Shown: positions 6,661 through 13,200 of the stretch, in pieces
How the letters are laid out: each line of letters starts with the position of its first letter
How positions within the stretch are numbered: position 1 is the stretch's first letter
Origin: a virus
IMG/VR virus record: IMGVR_UViG_3300029309_000093
Span: 1 to 40,472 of that record
Length of the DNA: 40,472 nucleotides
Direction: 5' to 3' (one strand)
The notes under the pieces: generated by a model
The model's input: only the letters and a program-made list of their open reading frames with translations
Told to the model about the DNA's origin: nothing
The model's database searches: none
Program-made: the position numbers and the translations under genes

Positions 6661-7883
6661 AATTTAGAAAATACCAATTAGAAATTATTGACAAAGCATT
6701 TGATGTGCTAGTAAAATATGGTTTCGTATACTTGTCTATGCAGGTGCGAACAGGAAAGACCTTGACTGCTATGGGTACAGCTCAGAAGTTAGGTGTTGAC
6801 AATATGTTATTTGTGACAAAGAAGAAAGCTATCTCCTCCATAGAGGATGACTATAAGTTACTAAAGCCTAAGTTTCATATTAACGTTGTAAACTATGAAA
6901 GTCTTCACAAGGTTACTGGCAAGTATGAATGTATTGTGCTTGATGAAGCACATGGTATGGGAGCATATCCAAAACCAAGCAAGAGAACCAAGATGATAAA
7001 GCAGATTATAAAAAAGCAAAATCCTTTTGTAATACTTATGTCTGGCACACCCACACCAGAATCATTTAGCCAGTTGTATCACCAGGTATATGCGTGTCCT
7101 CACAATCCATTTAAAAACTACGTAAACTTTTATAAGTTCGCTAAAGATTATGTGGATGTGGTGCAAATTAAAATAGGCGCTATGCCACACAATAATTATA
7201 GCCGAGGCAAGCAAACCATTTTAGATCGGATGAAGCCTTATATGATATCCTACACGCAGAAGGAGGCAGGATTTAAAGTCGAAACCATTGAGAAAGTATT
7301 GAAAGTTAAGATGTCTGACCTTACCTATAATATGGTAAAGCAACTGAAAAAGAATTTAGTTATTGAGGGTAGTGATGAGGTGATACTTGCTGATACAGGA
7401 GTTAAGCTAATGATGAAGTTACATCAGCTTTTTTCTGGGACTGTGAAATTTGAGAGCGGGAAAGCTAAAGTAATTGATTATTCAAAAGCTGAGTTTATAC
7501 GCACTCAATTTGAAGGCATGAAGGTGGGTATATTCTATAAGTTTAAAGCTGAATATGAGGCTTTAAAACACGTCTACGGCGATAATCTCACAACAGATCT
7601 GTCTGAGTTCAGGGATACTAATAAAAATATAGCATTACAAATAGTAAGTGGAAGAGAGGGGATTAGTTTGAAGCAGGCAGATTGTCTTGTTTACTACAAT
7701 ATAGATTTTTCTGCTCTTAGTTATTGGCAGTCACGTGACAGAATGACAACTAAAGATACATTACAGAATGATGTATACTGGATTTTTTCTGAAAATGGAA
7801 TTGAAGACAAGATATATCGCATGGTTACTAAAAAGAAAGATTACACCTTAAAACATTTTGAGAAAGATTTACTAAGTTTATAA
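6657..7883 (+). CDS. SF2 DEAD/DEAH-type helicase (SNF2-like)
   Basis: A 408-residue two-domain helicase. Motif I is QVRTGKT (29-35), motif II DEAH (96-99), motif III SGTP (129-132), motif V region SGREGISL (331-338) and motif VI QSRDR (358-362). Layout and length match compact phage SNF2-type helicases. The start must be the TTG at 6657, which overlaps the upstream stop as TTGA: the next in-frame ATG lies just before motif I and would remove the Q-motif region. It probably remodels DNA or protein-DNA complexes in replication or recombination; the exact substrate is not readable from sequence. Confidence 0.85.
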   Translation: MKFRKYQLEIIDKAFDVLVKYGFVYLSMQVRTGKTLTAMGTAQKLGVDNMLFVTKKKAISSIEDDYKLLKPKFHINVVNYESLHKVTGKYECIVLDEAHGMGAYPKPSKRTKMIKQIIKKQNPFVILMSGTPTPESFSQLYHQVYACPHNPFKNYVNFYKFAKDYVDVVQIKIGAMPHNNYSRGKQTILDRMKPYMISYTQKEAGFKVETIEKVLKVKMSDLTYNMVKQLKKNLVIEGSDEVILADTGVKLMMKLHQLFSGTVKFESGKAKVIDYSKAEFIRTQFEGMKVGIFYKFKAEYEALKHVYGDNLTTDLSEFRDTNKNIALQIVSGREGISLKQADCLVYYNIDFSALSYWQSRDRMTTKDTLQNDVYWIFSENGIEDKIYRMVTKKKDYTLKHFEKDLLSL

Positions 7884-7885
7884 AT

Positions 7886-8086
7886 ATGAAAGAACAAAAA
7901 TTAATTGAGATGAAAAACAAGCTTGACAAGCTTGATCAAATCATGCAACAGGTAATACAAGAGATGTATAATCTTAAAAACTTATCTGTTGGTACGCTTG
8001 AAACTATAAAGCGTATGCCAGATTATGACAAAGCTCTTGAAAAGCTTAAAGAAGATTCCAAGAAAGAAAAGCAATCAAAAGATTAA
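7886..8086 (+). CDS. small coiled-coil protein (66 aa)
   Basis: A 66-residue, very charged helical protein with a heptad pattern over residues 5-32 (Leu/Ile/Met at a and d) and a Lys-rich C-terminus. It starts 2 bases after the helicase stop, so it belongs to the same operon. No family recognised; an adaptor role between replication proteins is possible but unsupported. Confidence 0.6.
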   Translation: MKEQKLIEMKNKLDKLDQIMQQVIQEMYNLKNLSVGTLETIKRMPDYDKALEKLKEDSKKEKQSKD

Positions 8087-8087
8087 T

Positions 8088-8095
8088 TAAATTTG
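8088..8095 (+). promoter_or_regulatory. putative Bacteroidota -7 box (TAAATTTG)
   Basis: TAAATTTG fits TAnnTTTG and ends 4 bases before the ATG of the VRR-NUC gene, the same geometry as at 1160-1167. No clear -33 TTTG is seen upstream. In AT-rich DNA a chance match is possible. Confidence 0.35.
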
Positions 8096-8099
8096 TATA

Positions 8100-8339
8100 A
8101 TGACTGAGCAGCAAATTCAAACTAAAAAAATTAAAGAGCTTGAAGAGTGCGGTTATTATGTTTTAAAATTAATGAAGACAAACAAAAATGGTATACCAGA
8201 TATCTTAGCATTACACCCTACCTATGGAATTGAATTTTATGAAATTAAAAAACCAAAGGGTAAACTGTCAAAGCTTCAGGCGTATCGTTTAAAAGAACTA
8301 CAAGAACATGGATTCAAGGCCGAGGTTTACAGGGGATGA
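8100..8339 (+). CDS. VRR-NUC domain nuclease
   Basis: A 79-residue stand-alone VRR-NUC protein. The PD-(D/E)XK core is clear: NGIPDILAL (G31, P33, D34), then EFYEIKKPKGK with the catalytic E48 and K50, and LSKLQ with Q60. Stand-alone phage VRR-NUC proteins act as structure-specific nucleases, possibly Holliday-junction resolvases. The position in the replication operon agrees with that. Length is typical for the phage single-domain form. Confidence 0.8.
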   Translation: MTEQQIQTKKIKELEECGYYVLKLMKTNKNGIPDILALHPTYGIEFYEIKKPKGKLSKLQAYRLKELQEHGFKAEVYRG

Positions 8340-8652
8340 AGCTTATTACCAAATGGAAGATGAGTTTCTTGAAGAGCTTGAGATGTTGCCTCCACTTTAT
8401 GGAGCGGCTATTATCATGCAACTAGATAGACTTGCTCTTGATATGTATAATGAAAATAAACTTAGAAAACCGTCAAAAAAATTAGGCATGGTGGCAGGTG
8501 TAGTACCATTAGAGGATGCTCTTTTTTTTAAAGTTGAATATTTAAATTCAAAAAGTATGCACCCTTTATTTTATAAATTTAAAATTATCACCTCTGATGA
8601 CTACCTTGACTATTTGAATTTAAACAAAGCAATTAAACATGAGAAAGACTAG
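8308..8652 (+). CDS. hypothetical protein (114 aa)
   Basis: The frame starts at an ATG inside the end of the VRR-NUC gene (32-base overlap); an ATG at 8353 would avoid the overlap and give 99 residues, so the start is uncertain. The first part is acidic and helical, with a Leu/Met-rich segment (AAIIMQLDRLALDMYN), the rest strand-rich. Its end overlaps the DnaA-like gene by 14 bases. Not recognised. Confidence 0.6.
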   Translation: MDSRPRFTGDEAYYQMEDEFLEELEMLPPLYGAAIIMQLDRLALDMYNENKLRKPSKKLGMVAGVVPLEDALFFKVEYLNSKSMHPLFYKFKIITSDDYLDYLNLNKAIKHEKD

Positions 8653-9061
8653 CTATGTCAAAGACTTAAAAATTATTAGAGATCTTGTTGAATCTTACGT
8701 TGGTGTAAATATATCTTGTCGAAGTAGAAAACGAGAAGTTGTTTATGGGCGAGCTATATATTATCAATTAGCTAGAGATTTTACTCCACATCCCCTAGCT
8801 CTTATAGGTGGAGAAATAAATAAAGATCATTCAAGTGTGCTTCATGGTCTTAAAACTTTTAAAAATTTTAGAAGATGGAATGAAAAACAATTGATTTCTA
8901 TATATCATAAAATAAGTAGAAAATTAAATCAAAACATTTTCTTTGATAATTCTATTAGAAATAAAAGTGATGAACAAAAGTTTGAATTTTTACTTCACCA
9001 CTACATTACATTGAAACAAAAATATCAAGAAATTAAATCTAAACTTGAAAAAATTTCATAA
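8639..9061 (+). CDS. DnaA domain IV-like protein (DnaA helix-turn-helix)
   Basis: A 140-residue protein whose residues about 15-75 follow the layout of DnaA domain IV: V-G-V-N-I then SRKREVV (basic loop), a YYQLAR helix, an IGG turn, and KDHSSVLHG (62-70), which corresponds closely to the DnaA signature RDHTTVLHA that contacts the DnaA box. A basic, coiled-coil-like tail follows. The AAA+ domain is absent. Similar stand-alone proteins occur in phages of Bacteroidota. It may mark the phage origin, compete with host DnaA, or regulate transcription; these are inferences. The overlap with the upstream gene suggests coupling. Confidence 0.75.
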   Translation: MRKTSYVKDLKIIRDLVESYVGVNISCRSRKREVVYGRAIYYQLARDFTPHPLALIGGEINKDHSSVLHGLKTFKNFRRWNEKQLISIYHKISRKLNQNIFFDNSIRNKSDEQKFEFLLHHYITLKQKYQEIKSKLEKIS

Positions 9062-9082
9062 CTTAGGATAAGTTTGCTTGAA

Positions 9083-9319
9083 ATGAATTATTCATTTGAG
9101 GATATAGAAAAGATTTTAGGTTTTACATCTTGGAGTGACCGAAAAAAAATTGACACTTTATTAGAGGTTGACGCAAATCTTTACTGTAATTTAGGAAAGG
9201 AATCTTCAAAGACTGAAGTTGAAAAGATAAAAATTCAGTCAAGGAAAATTTACAGAGCAATCAAGACTATCGATAAGTATTGGGGAGGAATGATGTTAAG
9301 AGAAAATATAGAATTATGA
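9083..9319 (+). CDS. small HTH-like hypothetical protein (78 aa)
   Basis: I use the ATG at 9083 rather than a TTG at 9074. The N-terminal stretch SFEDIEKILGFTSWSDRKKI has the spacing of a helix-turn-helix (helix, G-F-T turn, helix), and the rest is basic. It could be a small DNA-binding regulator; the match is by eye and modest. Its TGA overlaps the next ATG (ATGA). Confidence 0.55.
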   Translation: MNYSFEDIEKILGFTSWSDRKKIDTLLEVDANLYCNLGKESSKTEVEKIKIQSRKIYRAIKTIDKYWGGMMLRENIEL

Positions 9320-9504
9320 ACATCTCTCCGCCAGAACAGAAAAGAATACGCAACATAAACTTTATTATGGACGATCTTCACGAGTCCGTAAATAATATCT
9401 ACGAACTATTAATAGACCAAGAATACAATCAAATTAAAGGAGAGGTTTCTAAGATGACAACAAAACTTAAAACCATAACAGACTCCCTTAATGATGAAAT
9501 TTAA
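9316..9504 (+). CDS. small hypothetical protein (62 aa)
   Basis: Start taken as the ATG at 9316, which forms an ATGA overlap with the previous stop; an upstream TTG at 9280 is less likely. The 62-residue product is helical with regular Ile/Leu/Met spacing (MDDLHESVNNIYELLIDQ), suggesting a short coiled coil. It overlaps the phosphoesterase gene by 14 bases. Unknown function. Confidence 0.6.
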   Translation: MNISPPEQKRIRNINFIMDDLHESVNNIYELLIDQEYNQIKGEVSKMTTKLKTITDSLNDEI

Positions 9505-10210
9505 CGACTTCCGGCCTAGGCTTAAAGGCAATAAAAAAATAGCATACGATAATTTAACTAAGAAAGAAAGAAGAATTTTAGTTATTGGAGACCTTCACGC
9601 ACCATTTGAACTTGAAGGTTACCTAGAATTTTGTATGGAAACTTATGCTAAATATCTTTGTAATCAAGTTGTCTTTATAGGAGACATTATTGATAATCAC
9701 TACAGTTCTTATCATGAAACTTTTAGTGACGCACTTGGTGGTGCAGATGAACTACGTTACGCAATCAAAGCTGTAAAAAAATGGAGAAAAGCTTTTCCAA
9801 AAGCTGATGTAATTATAGGAAACCATGACCGTATGGTTATGCGAAAAGCTCAAACCTCCGACATTCCATCTATGTGGATCAAGTCTTATAACGAGGTTCT
9901 GGGCACAGATTGGAAGTGGGAAGAAAGAGTGGTTTACGATAACGTTCAGTACGTTCATGGTGAGGGTGGCACGGCGAGAACAAAAGCTAAGAACGATATG
10001 ATGTCAACGGTGCAGGGTCACATACACACTCAAGCGTATTGTGAATGGATGGTAGGTAGAAACTTTCGTATCTTTGGCATGCAAGTAGGTTGTGGTATAG
10101 ATACCACGTCATACGCAGCAGCTTATGCTAAGCATTTTAAAAAGCAGGCAATCGGATGTGGCGTAGTCCTTGGTGGACACACGGCAATAAATTGTTTAAT
10201 GGAATTATGA
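9491..10210 (+). CDS. calcineurin-like metallophosphoesterase
   Basis: A 239-residue enzyme with every core motif of the family in order: GDLHAP (D-x-H, metal site), FIGDIIDN (GD-x2-D), GNHDR, VHGEG (His), and GHIHTQ (G-H-x-H). Such proteins hydrolyse phosphodiesters or phosphomonoesters with a two-metal centre; in phages they have been linked to nucleic-acid or protein dephosphorylation, substrate unknown here. Two adjacent ATGs (9491, 9494) could serve as start. It is the last sizeable gene of the early operon and its stop overlaps the following tiny gene as ATGA. Confidence 0.85.
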   Translation: MMKFNDFRPRLKGNKKIAYDNLTKKERRILVIGDLHAPFELEGYLEFCMETYAKYLCNQVVFIGDIIDNHYSSYHETFSDALGGADELRYAIKAVKKWRKAFPKADVIIGNHDRMVMRKAQTSDIPSMWIKSYNEVLGTDWKWEERVVYDNVQYVHGEGGTARTKAKNDMMSTVQGHIHTQAYCEWMVGRNFRIFGMQVGCGIDTTSYAAAYAKHFKKQAIGCGVVLGGHTAINCLMEL

Positions 10211-10293
10211 AAAATCCTAAATTAAATTTTGCAGTAGTATTTATAATAAATATTGTGTTATTATATTTTTTACTGTGGTATGTAATTAATTAG
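10207..10293 (+). CDS. single-span membrane peptide (28 aa)
   Basis: A 28-codon frame begins at the ATGA overlap with the phosphoesterase stop. After a short polar and basic start (KNPKLN) almost every residue is hydrophobic (F-A-V-V-F-I-I-N-I-V-L-L-Y-F-L-L-W-Y-V-I), one full membrane span. The last 8 bases overlap the end of the convergent 1862-residue gene. Its position at the end of the early operon and its topology would suit a tiny holin-like or membrane-targeted peptide, but size alone cannot decide this; an AT-rich chance frame remains possible. Confidence 0.5.
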   Translation: MKNPKLNFAVVFIINIVLLYFLLWYVIN

Positions 10294-13200
10294 ATTTAAG
10301 TTTTCTTTTTAAAGCTCTAAGTCTTGCCTCTGCACTACCAGGGCCATATAGTTTTTTGTAAAGCTTTGGATTTAATTTTCTAAGCTCAGACTTGGACAAT
10401 TTACTTTGCCTTTGCTTATACTCTTTATTACGTTTAGCATTAATAATTCTTCTTACATCTTTATAAAAAGGAAGTAGACCAGCGTTACCAGAAATATCTA
10501 AAAGTATATTAGCATTCAACTCATCTTCAGCTCTTTGCTTCGCTGATTCTGTTTTTCTAGTTTGAGTTCGCTGAATTAGTTCATAATTCCTTTCAAGTCT
10601 TCTTAAAATTGTACCATACGGCCCAGCAAAAAGTGTCGCTAAGTTAGTCATCAAGTTTTCTGATTCTAAATCTTTTTTACCAAGTTGAGAATATACAATC
10701 GAATGTTTAAATGAATCGTACTCTTCATCACTTCTTAATGATCCTAAATTATTTTCATTAAATCTTTCAAGTCCATAAGCTATAGCTGCAAAAGGAACAT
10801 TACCCATAGTTTGTCTGGTAAGTAAGGTTAAGATTGAACCAGTCAATGATCTTTTTGTTTCATCAACGAGCTCTTGCACTTCATCTATATCATCCTCATC
10901 TCTTTCTCTAAATGCTTGATCAACATTGTCGCTTAACACTTTATAAATAATTTGATACATTGACATTCTTAATGTAATTCCTAACAGCAATCCCATCGCT
11001 TGTTTTTCACTTATTGCTCCTTGATTAAACAAAGCGTTTACAGCGGTACGTGCTGTGGTATATTCAAAAGCAAAAAAGTTAGACATAAAAGCGTTTGCTT
11101 GACGATAAACTTGAGCAGCCACACTTGCGTCAGGATTGTTTTTAAATTTTTCTATAGCTAGTATCGGGTTTCTGGATGTAGTTGACATTATTGCTTGTTT
11201 GTCAGCTGCAATTGCTGCTTTGTTTATGGCCTCTGCATATTCATCAGTTAAATATATTGACTCACCTGGCCCTTCAGCCATCTTTCTTATGTCGTCTTGT
11301 GTTAATCTTATTCCTGTTTCTTGTTCAAACACTCTTACAAACTCACCTAAATACAAAGGTCTACCGATCATCTGATCAGGATAGGAAAGTATTTTATTAG
11401 ATAAATCTGCCGTAAAATTTCGTAATTGTTTTGGCCCATAGTTTAATATTTGTAACATTATATTTTTTAACTGAGGAGCTGCCTTTCCAGCTTGACTTGT
11501 ATATTTGTCTACTCCTAAATCATCCACTAGCTTACCTGTTATTTCGTCTATGTTAGCTAGTTTAGTAGCTTCAGTTGAACCTATATTGCTTAAAAAGTTT
11601 AACATAGTTGCGTTTTCTTTTGCTACCTCTCCATAATTATTTATACCATCTAATGTAGCATCTGGATTAGCCGCTATGGCAAACAAAAAGTTAGAAGATA
11701 GTTCGGCTACAGCTCTTGGTGCAGAAACCAGGGCAGCTTCATAACCTATTCTTCTTATTTGATTTAAAAGAGATGCGGTAGCACTTGGATCAGAGTTTAT
11801 AGAATCAAATGTAGAAGCTAAAGCTCTTTCCATTGATCTTTCTAAAGCTATCAAAGCTTGCCTTTGTAATTTATTTAACCCTTCTGTTTTTTTCAAAGTA
11901 TTTATCTTCATTCTGAATTTTCTAATTTCATTAGTCATATAAAAGTCTAATAAAATATCATCCGTTGCTTTCATTAAAGCATAAGACGGATCAAAATTTA
12001 ATGCTTTAGCACCCTTAGTTCTTTTTTCTATTGTACCAGACTTAGCAGAAGCTTTTGTAAATATTTCTTTTCGTTCATTATATGCAGCATTATATTTATC
12101 GATTTGCCTATACAAAACTACATGCTTAACATAATTATTAAATAAGTTTACTTTATTTTTTCTAAGTATAGCGGAAACAAAATCTGTTTTATCGGCTAAA
12201 TTATCAAAAGCTTTACGATATTCTTCTACCGCCTTATTCATGTTAGTTGAAAAAGAATTTTTAAGTTTATTTAAATCAATTTTTCCATCGACAGTAAATT
12301 CATTTTTTATTTCTTCTAGCATTTCGATAGTTGCATCTGCTTCCGCAGGGGACAAATCTTCATAATAATCTATAGTTTCATCTATAAAAGCAAGAGCAGG
12401 TGGTGTCAAGTCTTCTTCTTGATTAGTTTCAATAGGGTTAGACTCATGCTCTAATTGTAAAAGATAAGTCATTATCTTCATTTTATCTTTTGTTATTTCA
12501 TTCTGCGACCTTTCAACTCTTTTATTACCATCAAAAGCAATTAACTTTTCTATTGATTCTATAGATTCTTTAAGCACGTTACTTCTTTGTACATCATACT
12601 GAGAAAAGGCAGCGGCTAATGGTCTAATTAATTTTTCAAATATGGTAGTATCATTTGCGTTTCCTAGTAAATCATCAAACACTGTCTTAGGATTTGATTT
12701 GAAAACTGCTTCAAAAAAGTTTCCTGTTTTAATTAAATTTAAAGCCCTTCCTATAGTAAAAAAAGATTTTCTTAACCCACCCTGTAATCCATCGGTAGAA
12801 ATGTTTTCTACTTTCGATGTAAGTGGTTTTATATCTTTTCTTGTTTCAACTATATTAACAAGGTCATTAGCTGCGGCTGGAACAAAACCTGCGTTAATAT
12901 TTTTCTTGACCAGCTCTAATTGTTTCAATCTTCTAATGTCTGAATCTCCTTCTTCGGTCTCTTCAATAAGTAAATCTAAATCTTCATCAGTAAATCTTTT
13001 TATTTTATTAGCTAAATCACGTGAAGCTTTTTCTAATCCTTGATTTATTTTCATTGGCATAGAAAGGATGTCTGTTTTTAATTTATCTACATCTACTTCT
13101 TCAACCTTGCCTTCTGCTACATCTTCTATCTCTTTGTTTATGCCTTCAATTAACTCATTATATAAAGCATCTGCATCTTCTTTTAGTTTTCTAACTTCTG

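Noticed and set aside
12642-13043. Plus-strand open frame of 133 codons
   Set aside because: Lies wholly antisense within the 1862-residue gene, with Ser/Phe/Leu-rich shadow composition.
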